A DNA stretch of 64,000 nt. It comes from Phaeodactylibacter xiamenensis (lineage in GTDB: Bacteria > Bacteroidota > Bacteroidia > Chitinophagales > Saprospiraceae). The stretch covers positions 357,979 to 421,978 of the forward strand of contig NZ_JPOS01000039.1 in NCBI RefSeq assembly GCF_000759025.1. The letters are read 5' to 3'. The notes beneath the pieces were generated by a model that had not been told where the DNA came from, did no database searches, and saw only the letters and a list, made by a program, of their open reading frames with translations. Made by a program: the position numbers and the translations under genes. Positions 46,373 to 55,969 of the stretch are shown here, piece by piece (positions within the stretch are counted from its first letter, which is position 1; every line of letters begins with the position of its first letter).

Positions 46373-47221
46373 TTGCGAGCCCTGCTCATTGCCCTGCTGG
46401 ATCTTCTTCTGTACAGCAACTTCTGGATTGCGCTGGCTGCTGTAGGCATGGCTGCGCAGTCACAACTCCTGCTTCTGGGTACGGGTGAGCCTACGGCATT
46501 GCTTGGTTTTATCTTTTTTGCCACTCTTTTCCTGTATGCGGTCCACCGGATTATCGGGTTGCGAAAGTCAAAGCCCTTTACCGATTCCGGGCGTTATGCG
46601 GTCATTGCCCGGTTTAGAAACCACATCGTATTTTATGCCGGGATGGCGGGGCTTTGTGCCGGGTTGTTCCTGTTGCAAATGCCCCGGGCGTTGATTGCCG
46701 GGCTAACGGCTCCCTGTTTTCTGGCCCTGCTTTATGTATTGCCAGTTTGGAAAGGCTACCGGCTGCGCGACCTGCATTATGTAAAGATTTTCCTCATTGC
46801 GATTACCTGGAGCTGGATTACTGTTTTTCTGGTTGCCCTGGAGCTCGGTATGGCCTGGAGCACCCCGATGTATGTGATGCTGCTGGAGCGGGCATTTTTT
46901 GTATTCGCTATTACTATCCCCTTCGACATCAGGGATCTGGACATTGATGCCTTTAATAAGGTCAAAACCCTACCGGCTGCCCTCGGCGTGCGCAGTAGTC
47001 AGCGGCTGGGCGGGTTGAGCCTGGGACTAATGCTGCTGCTGGCAGCTCTCAATTACTATTGGGATGTATATACCCTCAATGATTTAGTCGCTATCGTGGT
47101 TTCCGCTTGTCTGTCCGGTTTGCTGATTTTCCTTTCTGACCGCAACCGGCACGACTACTTTTTTACCGGGTTGGTGGATGGTATGATGGTCTTGCAGTTT
47201 CTGCTTGTTGCCTTGCTGTAA
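46373..47221 (+). CDS. UbiA-like membrane protein lacking the first Asp-rich motif
   Basis: 282 residues, about eight or nine membrane helices. The second UbiA motif is recognisable (IPFDIRDLDIDAFNKVKTLP, about 184-203) but at the position of the first NDxxD motif it has FLYAVHRIIGLRK. It starts with TTG at 46373, 4 bp after the M42 stop; the N-terminus ALLDLLLYSNFWIALAAVGM begins there naturally. Prenyltransferase activity is uncertain because UbiA enzymes need both acidic motifs for Mg-diphosphate. Confidence 0.8.
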   Translation: MRALLIALLDLLLYSNFWIALAAVGMAAQSQLLLLGTGEPTALLGFIFFATLFLYAVHRIIGLRKSKPFTDSGRYAVIARFRNHIVFYAGMAGLCAGLFLLQMPRALIAGLTAPCFLALLYVLPVWKGYRLRDLHYVKIFLIAITWSWITVFLVALELGMAWSTPMYVMLLERAFFVFAITIPFDIRDLDIDAFNKVKTLPAALGVRSSQRLGGLSLGLMLLLAALNYYWDVYTLNDLVAIVVSACLSGLLIFLSDRNRHDYFFTGLVDGMMVLQFLLVALL

Positions 47222-47290
47222 GACTATGATTGGATTTTGCACTTTGGGTTGCATCCGCTCTAAAATTGAATGCCCGCTACTGCCTGGAAA

Positions 47291-47331
47291 ATCCTGCCCG
47301 GACCACTCCGATGGAGCAATCCGGGCAGGAT
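47291..47331. terminator. Strong bidirectional terminator
   Basis: Outer stem ATCCTGCCCGGA/TCCGGGCAGGAT (12 bp) and inner stem CTCC/GGAG, followed on the plus strand by AAAAA and on the minus strand by TTTTCC. It lies between the convergent UbiA-like and aspartic-protease genes. Confidence 0.8.
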
Positions 47332-47432
47332 AAAAAGTGTGATTTTGATGTAGTTGTAGGTTTGGCAGGTAGATAGTCAGTGCTGTGGCAGCACCAAAAA
47401 GGTATAGTGTTTCAAAGATTTTTTGCTTGCCC

Positions 47433-48362
47433 TTACTGATCGAACCGGGCCAGTTTATTGGGATAGTCGATGGTCATCCGGAAAAACTGCAGGGCGTTAC
47501 CGCCAATAGCACCTTCCACCTGGCCACCCGCTAAACGCGAATAGTATTGGGTGTAGTTGGCATCCGGGCGGGAGCAGAACCAAACCGGCCCCGCTTTCTG
47601 TCCTGCAATAACGATCTGAGGTACCTCAATCATCCGTACGTTGCCCAGTTCTGCATCGGCCTGTTCCACCATCTTCCAGTCTGGATGCAGTTGGTGCCAT
47701 TGCTCAAAGAGCGATTCCACGATAAAGGAGGTAGCGACAGGCTCTGCACCGGTTTCTCCCAACGCGCTCGCAGCAGCTTTTGAGGGCAGCATTTTTGCGC
47801 CCGAGTCAATCAATACGGGAATCTGCTCTCCATCTACCTCAATGAAGATACGGGGCAGGCTGGAAATCCGGTTGCCACTTGCACTTTCCTTGAAAGTGAC
47901 CGGTACGATATTAGGTTCGAGGGGCGATAAGGCCGGCGAATGGCAAAGGAGTTCTTCTGACCGGAAGTCGAAGGTCCAGCAGTATTGCCCGAACCAGGAC
48001 TGCCCCAGTGAGCCGTGCACATCTTTGCCCAGGTTGGTTTGCGCATCCGGCAGGACCAGAGCTGAATTTCGGTTTAATGTTGGAAGGGCACCCAGTTCGA
48101 GGACTTCATTGATGGCGACGAAGGCGTTGCCGCTATCGTCTACTATTCCTGGTAAAGCGTGTTCCTGCATAGCAGACTCTGCGACGAAAGCGCCGCCTGT
48201 AGTGTTGACCAGGAAGCTAAGCGTCCCGCCTGCCGATGGGATCTGGGTGTAAATAAGGTGGTTCCGGAATTCTACATCGAGCGCGAACTCAGCGTCTTGA
48301 GTGGCCCCCAGCGTAGTCATCAAGGTTAGTACAAGTGTGATGAAGTTGATTTTGGCAAACAT
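47433..48362 (-). CDS. Secreted retropepsin-like aspartic protease homologue
   Basis: 309 residues. Signal peptide MFAKINFITLVLTLMTTLGA. The C-terminal lobe has PVLIDSGAKMLPSKAA, a DSG active-site motif, and ends with GAIGGNALQFFRMTIDYPNK, typical of bacterial retropepsin-like proteins. The N-terminal lobe at the matching place reads FLVNTTGGAFVAES, with Asn instead of Asp. A single-Asp half could work as a homodimer, or the protein may bind without cutting. Monocistronic. Confidence 0.8.
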   Translation of the reverse strand: MFAKINFITLVLTLMTTLGATQDAEFALDVEFRNHLIYTQIPSAGGTLSFLVNTTGGAFVAESAMQEHALPGIVDDSGNAFVAINEVLELGALPTLNRNSALVLPDAQTNLGKDVHGSLGQSWFGQYCWTFDFRSEELLCHSPALSPLEPNIVPVTFKESASGNRISSLPRIFIEVDGEQIPVLIDSGAKMLPSKAAASALGETGAEPVATSFIVESLFEQWHQLHPDWKMVEQADAELGNVRMIEVPQIVIAGQKAGPVWFCSRPDANYTQYYSRLAGGQVEGAIGGNALQFFRMTIDYPNKLARFDQ

Positions 48363-48592
48363 TTGTTCTTTTCTTTAAGCGTTTCATGAAAACTACGAGC
48401 CTGAATAGTTGACCTTCACCGGGTTACAGCAAAGGGAGCGGTTCAGCAGGCTCTTATCATCGGGGGGACGATTTTGTGTTACACTTACTTCTCTGCAAAA
48501 GGTATGCCAAAAATTAAATACCCAAAAAAAATATACGATCAGGAACCTTTTTGCCCCTTTCAGGATTACCCTCTTCCAACAATCTGTAATCA

Positions 48593-49033
48593 ATGTCTGC
48601 TTTACTGACTTTCGGAACGCCGCCTGTGGATGCGGCTTATATTACCCGTCCGGGTGCCTACGCGGTATTTTTTAACGAAATGCAGGAACTGGGCCTGGTG
48701 CGCACAGATGATGGCCGTTACTTCCTGGCGGGGGGCGGCATTGAAGCCGGAGAGAAAAAAGAAGAAGCCCTTATTCGGGAAGTGCTGGAGGAAACAGGAT
48801 TACAGGCTTCAGTAAAGGCACCAATTGGGTTAGCCAGGGAGTTTTTCCTGGATGAGATTGAATCCCGGTATTATGAGAAAATTGGGCATTTTTATCATGT
48901 GGTGATCACCGGACAGGATCCGACCCAAAAGACAGAAGCGGACCACACCTTATTATGGTTGCCGGTAGCTGAGGCCCTGCCGCTGCTTTACCACGATATG
49001 TACCGGTGGGCAGTGGTGCAGGCTCAACGGTAA
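48593..49033 (+). CDS. Nudix hydrolase, short form
   Basis: 146 residues. Complete Nudix box GGGIEAGEKKEEALIREVLEETGL (about 47-70). PGAYAVFFNEMQELGLVRTD at the front and HTLLWLPVAEALPLLYHDM at the end fit the fold. Its last 10 bp overlap the 3' end of the convergent membrane acyltransferase gene. The substrate is unknown. Confidence 0.9.
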   Translation: MSALLTFGTPPVDAAYITRPGAYAVFFNEMQELGLVRTDDGRYFLAGGGIEAGEKKEEALIREVLEETGLQASVKAPIGLAREFFLDEIESRYYEKIGHFYHVVITGQDPTQKTEADHTLLWLPVAEALPLLYHDMYRWAVVQAQR

Positions 49034-50118
49034 GCCCAGCGGTGGTAGCGCCGCCGGATCGCTACCCGTGAAAGGCGCATGGCCCAGCGGGACTTGGAGC
49101 GCCAAATGGCCCGGATGCGGTCGATGTAGGCGATGAGGACAACGAAAAAAGCCAAAAAGGTTAGCGCACCAATAAACGTCTGCACAGGCGTGAGGGAATG
49201 CGCCCACAGCGCGGAGAGCCCAATGCCAAACCAGGTACTGTACAAGAGGATGTAGTGCACCTCGTAAATAGCTAAGGTCTCGCTTCCGATTTTCAGCAGG
49301 AGTGGGGGTATATTCCGCCAGGCCTGAGCAAGCCACATGAACAGCGAGACAACAACGAGGACATGCCCCAGTCTTATCAATAGGAAGTTGAAATAAGCAT
49401 GGTCTTTAAAGGTCTGTACCCCGGTCCCATGATAAAGGCTCATTAGCCAGTTTGAGGAATACTGGTCCATCAGCACACCCAGGGCAATCAGGACAGCAGG
49501 GAGAACATGGCTAAAGGCCCAGCCCGGCCTGTAGTGCAACAGCGTGCCCAGGGTGCCACCCAAAAAAGTGTAGCCTATCCAGGGTACCGGCGTAAAAACA
49601 GACCCATGGTCCCTGATGAGGTAGTTTTGGAGGACAACCGGAAAGGAGGCGTATTGTCCGTCCCGCACTTCAAAGTAGAAGAAAAAAGCCATTCCGCCGG
49701 CAGCTGCCAGCAGTAGGGCGTAAGGTAGACGGCTCCAACGGCTTACCGCGTATATTGCCACAAGACCAATTAGTGCCAGCCCTATACAATGCAGTACATC
49801 CACCCGGAACAGGTTGGGCGAAATATAGCCACTCAGCAGTTGTGGAAAGCAAAGCCGGAGTGCATAGCCAATAACAATGAGCTGCAATCCGCGGCGCAGG
49901 CCTTTGTGAACGCGCTTGTTGGCAGACAGCGGGCGCCCGTCCCGGAGCAGCAAAAACGTGAAAATCAAGCCGCTGGCAAAAAAGAACAATGGAGCCGTCA
50001 TGCCCCTCAGGTACTTCCAGGTGGAAAACAGCAGATTGTCAGGGTCGCGGAAGGCATCCCCCAGTAACGTATCCGTAAAATGCCCCTGCAGCATCATTAG
50101 GATGGCATAGGCCCGCAA
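49024..50118 (-). CDS. DUF1624/HGSNAT-type membrane acetyltransferase
   Basis: 364 residues from TTG 50118, about ten membrane helices. MRAYAILMMLQGHFTDTLL, YLRGMTAPLFFFASGLIFTF and RVDVLHCIGLALIGL match the heparan-glucosaminide N-acetyltransferase-like family, with the conserved His in QGHF. It should acetylate an envelope glycan. The frame remains open upstream to 50179 and encodes NRRLTFIDLL, the usual family N-terminus, but no ATG, GTG or TTG lies there, so the real start may be a rare codon (CTG at 50136 or ATC at 50157). Confidence 0.82.
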   Translation of the reverse strand: MRAYAILMMLQGHFTDTLLGDAFRDPDNLLFSTWKYLRGMTAPLFFFASGLIFTFLLLRDGRPLSANKRVHKGLRRGLQLIVIGYALRLCFPQLLSGYISPNLFRVDVLHCIGLALIGLVAIYAVSRWSRLPYALLLAAAGGMAFFFYFEVRDGQYASFPVVLQNYLIRDHGSVFTPVPWIGYTFLGGTLGTLLHYRPGWAFSHVLPAVLIALGVLMDQYSSNWLMSLYHGTGVQTFKDHAYFNFLLIRLGHVLVVVSLFMWLAQAWRNIPPLLLKIGSETLAIYEVHYILLYSTWFGIGLSALWAHSLTPVQTFIGALTFLAFFVVLIAYIDRIRAIWRSKSRWAMRLSRVAIRRRYHRWAYR

Positions 50119-50265
50119 TAGGTCGATAAAGGTCAGGCGGCGGTTGAGGCTTTCGATGGCAGTAGTTGTTAAAAAGTGTTAAAACACCATAACGATACCG
50201 CCCCCCCAAAACGTTTCCTGCCACCTGAACTTTTTTTGATCCGGCTTAAAATGATTCTCCGAAAT

Positions 50266-53200
50266 CTAAATCGCGCCCGGCAGTCCCACTTCCACCCATT
50301 GGCCCGCTGTCCGGGCTTCAATATCCGCTTTATACATGGCCGCACACCGGGTGGCCGGCAGGTAAAACCGCCCCTGATAGGCTGCATTCAGCTGTACCCG
50401 GAAGGTCTTGGTTTTCTTCCAGCCCAGGTCAAAAAAGCTGTGTACCCGGTCATCCCGGATATCCTGGTATTCCGGCGTATCCGCCTCACCGGAGAAACCG
50501 GACATGCGGGTGTTCCTGATTTCCCACCCTGAAGGGAAAATCTGTTCCAGGGCCAGCTCTTCGTAGATCCGGTATTTCTGGTTGGCGGGGTGCGTAAGGG
50601 TGACTTCGGCAATGAAATCGGCGCCCTGCGGCAGATTCGCCGGGCTGATGGGCTCGCCTGCCATATTTTTATAAGCAATATCCATTTGCAGCTTGCTGTT
50701 CAGGGCGGTCTCCTCGCCGGTCAGGGGCTGCCCGCTCCGGATCACCCGGGTGAAAAGGAGGCCCTTGCCGGTATTCCTGACCGTAACCTGTTTGCTGTCC
50801 TCCGATAGTTGGATAAGCATTACCGGGTGGTCTGACCCGGCAGCCGTGGTCTGTCCATCGGTGGTGTACTCGAAGGCGATGGGCTGTTGTGCTTCGGTGC
50901 CATTGGCTTTGACGAATTTGCCGATAGCCAGGAGGCTGTAGGCAGTTTCCTGGGTGTTGAGCCAGTCCAGGCTGCTGAGTTCGCTGGCGATATCCCGCAG
51001 GATTTCAGCCGCCTCATCTGTTTGTTCCATCAGCACAAGGGTTTCCAGGATCATGGCCTGGTCTCTCAGCCTTGATCCGAAAGTCGAACCCATCTCCTGG
51101 TAGGCTCCAATATTGCGGTCTGTGCTGCGCACCATCTGCCGGGCCATATCCATTTTGCCGGTAAGCGCATAGGCGGCAGCGAGGCGCCATTTCGCAGCGG
51201 TATTCAGGTTGTCATTGGAGCGCAGGCGGTTCATGGCGGCCAGGTCAGGCGCCTTGGCTAAAGCCAGGGTATAGAGCCGGTAAGCCTGGTCCAGTGCCTG
51301 ATTGCCAGCGTAATACATCCCGTACGCGGCTGCATCACCGGACCACAGCCGTGCGGTCTCCTGCTGATAGCGTATCCATTGGTCAAGCATAGTGGGCGGC
51401 ACAAAGTACCCCTGCGCTTTGGCTTCGAGCAGAAAATGCCCGGCGTAGGTAGTGGACCAGGTGCTGGCGGTGCTGCCGCCAGGCCAGTAGGCCATGCCCC
51501 CATTGCCCAGCTGGAATAAGCCCAGCCGGTTGATGGTGGCTTTGATGTTTTTGGTGGTTTGCTGGCGTTGGTCCTCCTCCACGTTGAGCAGGTCATTGAC
51601 ATAGAGCTGAGGGAAGCCGCCGGAGAGGGTTTGTTCCAGGCAGCCGTAGGGGTAGCGGATCAGGTAATTGAGCCGCCGCTCCAGATCGATTGGCGGGAGA
51701 TTGCTGACTTCCAGTACCACCTCATTGGTGCCAGGCATGCCCGGGCTTTCAAAATTATAGGTATGCGTTCGTCCGGGGTCAAGGGATTTTTCATCCACAT
51801 CCGTTACCACCGGATTAGGGTTTCGGACCTCGATTTCGATTTCCTGGGTGGCTTTGTGGCCGCCGCCTTCCGCTGTGATCGTAAACTTCGCTATACCGAT
51901 GCGCTCGGCGACCCGTACCGGGAAATTAACCAGCTGATCGCCCGTCCGCTGGAATTGGATGCGCTGGGAAGGCTCCGGCAGTTCAATCAGATTGCCGGGC
52001 GACTTCACCGTGACTTTGACATCCCGTATACCGTCCTTCATGGCAAATACATTGACCGGGAGTTGCAGGGATTCGCCCGGGCCGAGTACCCTGGGCAGGG
52101 TGCCGAGGACCATCAGCGGCTGTCGGACGGGGACAGATTTGTCAGCGTGTCCGTAGGCTTGCTGTTCGGCAGCAACGACCATGACCCGCACTGCTCCCAC
52201 ATAGTTGGGCATCTGCAGGGTATGGGATACGGTTTTCCCTTTTTCGAGGTAGAAAGGCCCGAGGTGCATGGCCACGGGTTCAAAGCGATTGGCCTTCTTC
52301 GCCGCCTGTACTTTTGCGGCAGCGTCCCCGCCAATGCTCAACATCCGGTCCAGTTGCCCGCTTTGAGCGCCCAATACTTCGTCGTAAAGGTCCCAAGTGC
52401 GCACACCGAGCGCTTCCCTCGCGTAGAAATGCTTCCACGGGTCTGGGGTTTCGAAGCGGGTCAGCCCGAGCAGCCCTTCGTCTACCACCGCCAGGGTGTA
52501 GGCCATGGGGCGGCCGGATTTTTCGCTGACCTTCACCGTAAAGTCCTGTTTCGGGCGGAGCTCTTCGGCGACTATTATTTCCGGTTTAAGATGGGTGGCC
52601 GGGTCTTCCACATTGACCGGAATGACCCCGTAAAGCCGGATGGGCAAGTCGTTTTCCACTTTGCCATGAGGCTGCAGCAGCGTCATGTGGGCGTAGGCGG
52701 TAGGGGCCATGTCGGGCGTAGCTTCGAAAGTGATGGTGTTTTCGCCCGGTTTGGCGTCTACCCAGAAAGACCGCAACACTTCACTGCCGGTTTCCAGGCT
52801 GACCAGGATTCTTCCGGCACGGGCTTCGGGCAGGCGCAGCGTCACTTGCTCTCCAACATCATACCGCTCCTTGTCGGCCGTGAAGGGGAGCATAGCGGCA
52901 GCTTCCCGGTTACCTTCCTGATCGCCGTACCAGGGGCTGCCAGCGTAGAAAAAGTCACCGGAACAGTGCCCGGTTTCCGTATCGCAAACCCGGACCATAT
53001 AGCGCCCCCAGTCTCTGACCGTCACGGGCCAGGATACTTTGCCATCGGAGCCGGTGGTGAGGGTGGTTTTTTCTTCGGCACCATAGTGGGTAGCCGTATT
53101 GTAACGGGAGATGTTGCCATTGCTGCGGTCCCACCACCAGCGCCAGTCTACGCGATAGAGCCCCACGCTGATTTTGCGGTTGGCCACCGGTTTGCCTTTG

Positions 53201-55830
53201 GTGTCCACCACCGTCATAGGGATATCGGTGCGCTCGTTCCTATTGATACGCTTGCTGCCGTACTTGTTTTTGGGGATGGACAGTCCGGCGTAGGCGCTGT
53301 AGGGGTCATAGGGCAGGCTGAAATTGTCGGTGCTGAACCCGCCACCGCGTTCGAATACCCGGGTTTGGAAGTTGGCGGTTAGCCGGCCGGGGAGTTCCTG
53401 TTGGTCTCCCAAATCGAAAGCGGGCGAACCCGTGCCTTCCTCATTGAGCTTGCCTTCCCAAACCATACGCGGCTCCATACTGAAGGAGCGGGCAGGGTCG
53501 TCAAATTCATAATCCGGCCGGCTGGAAAAGGAGGTATTCGTGGATTGCAGCTGCGCTTCTATGCGTGCTTCCAGATTGGAGGCCGGCGCCCCGTGCAGCC
53601 AATTGGCCTGAAGAGTAGGAGAGAAGGGCGCATTGGCTACGCTGAGCTGTTCCGTACCAAAATCGAAATTGATCTTGATCCGGTTGGGCTTGACCGTTTC
53701 AATGCGGAGGTTTTTCGTAAAGGTGGCGCCCCCGGCTTTCACCGTAGCCCTCCAGATACCCGTGAAGGCATCTGTGGCGGTGGCAAAATGCAGGGGGTAG
53801 ACTTTAGGCACCCGGTTAGTGACCGTCCGGGTTTCCCGGATTTGCCCGCGTGGGTCGCGCAGTTCGAAGGTGACGGGATAGTTTGCCGGAAGTTTTCCCA
53901 GCGCATCTTCGAGCACGAAATTAAGGTAAACCGAATCGCCCGGGCGCCAAACACCACGGTCGGCGTAGAGGAAACCCTTCAGGCCTTTTTGCGCTACAGC
54001 GCCTTCTACGTCAAACTTGCTGAGCGATAGGGCATCGCCGTCCTGCAGGCGGAGGTAGCCGCGCTCTGATCCCTGTTTAGCGACCACCACAAAAGGCTCG
54101 CGGGGCAGGTCTGCCTGAAAACGCCCGTCCCCATCGGTAGTGCCGGAGCCGATGAGCTGCTGCTGGAAGTCGTAAAACTCGAGGTTGACACTGCTTAATG
54201 GCTTTGCGGTGCGGAGGTCGGTGGCGTAGACCATGCAGTTGCGCGCATCAGCTGATTTGGCCAGCAGGCCGATATTGGAGGCGATGACGTTGCGCTGCAC
54301 AAACCGGTCGGAATTGTAATAGGCAGGCTTGCAGGGGTCATCCCGGTCCGACCAGCTAAAGCCATCGTAATAGCCGGCAAAGCCGTACCAGTTTTCCATG
54401 ATGCTTTCTAATTCGCTGTCATTAGGATCAGCATTATCGTCCTTGCTGCTCAGCTCTTCCGTGCAGGTGTAGGCGGTATGCTCCGGGCGGAACCCGATAC
54501 GGATCTGGTAGATGGCCTGTGGATCGGACTGAACGAGCTCGTCCAGGCTGATGGCATAGCGGGACCAGGTATTGAGGTTGGCTTCTGCGTTGAGGGCCTG
54601 TAGCGGGACATCCACCTGTTTGACCAGACGGCCTACCTGCCGGAGATTGTAGCCTCCGTCAATGGTGTTGTCCTGTAAAAACTGTAAGATGTTGTTGTGG
54701 TAGATCTTGAAGACCTCGACCACCACCGAATGCAAGTTGATGGCTTCAAACGGGAAAGCCAGGCCTTCCGTATTGGGCAAAATCACGCCATTGCCAGCCA
54801 GTCGGACCTGCGGCTTGGCGTCCTGAATATCCACCTCCCAGAGCCCGGCTTTTTTCATGGGCGACCCCATGCTGTTCTTTAGCCCCTTGCTCACGGTGAC
54901 CTTGCGGGTACCGGTGATACCAGAGGCAGGATAAACTCGCAGCCGGTTACCGTCCGCCAGGAAGCGGAGGGTGCCGCTGTAGTTTTCAATAGTTACCAGG
55001 CCATTGAAGTCCTGTGAAGCATCGAGGGGGTCAGAAAAGAATAATTCCAGGAATAGCTCCTGTCCCTGATTGACCTGTACGTTGGTCAGGGTAAAGTCGC
55101 CCAGAGCGGGGACAACAAATTCCAGGGTTTGGCTGCCTGACTGGTCAAAGCCGTCATAGTCCAGCGCCACGGCAACGGTACTCGGTTGGTCTGTGCGGGT
55201 AATCTTTTCAACGTAGAAGTAGTGCTCGGTTCCACGCCCGCCGTGTTCCCAACGGATCGGCAGGGATTCGCCATTCTGCGTGGCGGAGATGGCCTGCTCG
55301 ACGAGCTCACTGCTGCCGAAGTCAGTTGTATGGGCGGTGCCGGAAAGTTCCTGTTTGGAAAGGTCACGGATGTCCGGTGTGCGCAGCCCGCCGATATTTG
55401 CGGAAAGCTGTAGGTCGTAGGTGCGGAAGTCGAATTCGAAGGCCCGGGCGTCCCTGGGCACATTGGAAAACAACTCGCCAAGCTGCACGGTAGCCACGTA
55501 GGCGGTCCCGGAAGCCAGGTGCTGTTCCGGCTGGAAAACCAGGGTTTGGGCATCTTCCCAAATCGCCTGTCCCTTGGTAGCGGGCTGAAGCTGCAGGAGC
55601 CCTTCGACCGGCTGCCCGATCTGCTCTTCGGCCGCCACTGCACTGGCGAATCTTACCCGCACCGGGCTGGTCCGGGAAATCACACCGGACGTGTAGCTGT
55701 AAAGGTAGGCATTGGCGCTCTCCGGCATGGGGGCGGCGCGTTGCTCTTTAGAACCGCAGGAGGATAATACCGCTACAATAGCAAGCGTATGCATGAAAAC
55801 GACCAATGGGAGAAGAAAAGACCTGGACAT
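50266..55830 (-). CDS. Bacterial alpha-2-macroglobulin, lipoprotein with thioester
   Basis: 1854 residues from ATG 55830 (signal ending LSSC, Cys25; the longer frame starts at 55863). A chain of MG-type beta domains, including the bacterial-specific MG domain with GFLYADRGVWRPGDSVYLNF, the bait-region segment, the A2M domain and the thioester motif PYGCLEQT with Cys1397. An alpha/alpha toroid follows (MDMARQMVRS) and then a C-terminal receptor-like domain. It acts as a periplasmic protease trap, covalently holding proteases that cut the bait. The usual partner gene pbpC is not adjacent; the DUF1624 gene takes that place. Confidence 0.95.
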   Translation of the reverse strand: MSRSFLLPLVVFMHTLAIVAVLSSCGSKEQRAAPMPESANAYLYSYTSGVISRTSPVRVRFASAVAAEEQIGQPVEGLLQLQPATKGQAIWEDAQTLVFQPEQHLASGTAYVATVQLGELFSNVPRDARAFEFDFRTYDLQLSANIGGLRTPDIRDLSKQELSGTAHTTDFGSSELVEQAISATQNGESLPIRWEHGGRGTEHYFYVEKITRTDQPSTVAVALDYDGFDQSGSQTLEFVVPALGDFTLTNVQVNQGQELFLELFFSDPLDASQDFNGLVTIENYSGTLRFLADGNRLRVYPASGITGTRKVTVSKGLKNSMGSPMKKAGLWEVDIQDAKPQVRLAGNGVILPNTEGLAFPFEAINLHSVVVEVFKIYHNNILQFLQDNTIDGGYNLRQVGRLVKQVDVPLQALNAEANLNTWSRYAISLDELVQSDPQAIYQIRIGFRPEHTAYTCTEELSSKDDNADPNDSELESIMENWYGFAGYYDGFSWSDRDDPCKPAYYNSDRFVQRNVIASNIGLLAKSADARNCMVYATDLRTAKPLSSVNLEFYDFQQQLIGSGTTDGDGRFQADLPREPFVVVAKQGSERGYLRLQDGDALSLSKFDVEGAVAQKGLKGFLYADRGVWRPGDSVYLNFVLEDALGKLPANYPVTFELRDPRGQIRETRTVTNRVPKVYPLHFATATDAFTGIWRATVKAGGATFTKNLRIETVKPNRIKINFDFGTEQLSVANAPFSPTLQANWLHGAPASNLEARIEAQLQSTNTSFSSRPDYEFDDPARSFSMEPRMVWEGKLNEEGTGSPAFDLGDQQELPGRLTANFQTRVFERGGGFSTDNFSLPYDPYSAYAGLSIPKNKYGSKRINRNERTDIPMTVVDTKGKPVANRKISVGLYRVDWRWWWDRSNGNISRYNTATHYGAEEKTTLTTGSDGKVSWPVTVRDWGRYMVRVCDTETGHCSGDFFYAGSPWYGDQEGNREAAAMLPFTADKERYDVGEQVTLRLPEARAGRILVSLETGSEVLRSFWVDAKPGENTITFEATPDMAPTAYAHMTLLQPHGKVENDLPIRLYGVIPVNVEDPATHLKPEIIVAEELRPKQDFTVKVSEKSGRPMAYTLAVVDEGLLGLTRFETPDPWKHFYAREALGVRTWDLYDEVLGAQSGQLDRMLSIGGDAAAKVQAAKKANRFEPVAMHLGPFYLEKGKTVSHTLQMPNYVGAVRVMVVAAEQQAYGHADKSVPVRQPLMVLGTLPRVLGPGESLQLPVNVFAMKDGIRDVKVTVKSPGNLIELPEPSQRIQFQRTGDQLVNFPVRVAERIGIAKFTITAEGGGHKATQEIEIEVRNPNPVVTDVDEKSLDPGRTHTYNFESPGMPGTNEVVLEVSNLPPIDLERRLNYLIRYPYGCLEQTLSGGFPQLYVNDLLNVEEDQRQQTTKNIKATINRLGLFQLGNGGMAYWPGGSTASTWSTTYAGHFLLEAKAQGYFVPPTMLDQWIRYQQETARLWSGDAAAYGMYYAGNQALDQAYRLYTLALAKAPDLAAMNRLRSNDNLNTAAKWRLAAAYALTGKMDMARQMVRSTDRNIGAYQEMGSTFGSRLRDQAMILETLVLMEQTDEAAEILRDIASELSSLDWLNTQETAYSLLAIGKFVKANGTEAQQPIAFEYTTDGQTTAAGSDHPVMLIQLSEDSKQVTVRNTGKGLLFTRVIRSGQPLTGEETALNSKLQMDIAYKNMAGEPISPANLPQGADFIAEVTLTHPANQKYRIYEELALEQIFPSGWEIRNTRMSGFSGEADTPEYQDIRDDRVHSFFDLGWKKTKTFRVQLNAAYQGRFYLPATRCAAMYKADIEARTAGQWVEVGLPGAI

Positions 55831-55969
55831 GGTGGCTGGTTTTTGGGTTTGAATTGAACTCACGTAAGATAGCAGGTTTTGCTTTTCGTTCCAAAGAAAA
55901 AATATTCAATCCCTTCAACACCTGCCGGTAAATGGCGTTATTACGGGAAAATCTAAACGACCGGATTCC

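Noticed and set aside
51559..53382. 607-codon plus-strand open frame inside the alpha-2-macroglobulin gene
   Set aside because: A shadow frame: no domain pattern, composition typical of an antisense read of a GC-rich gene, and the minus strand is clearly coding.
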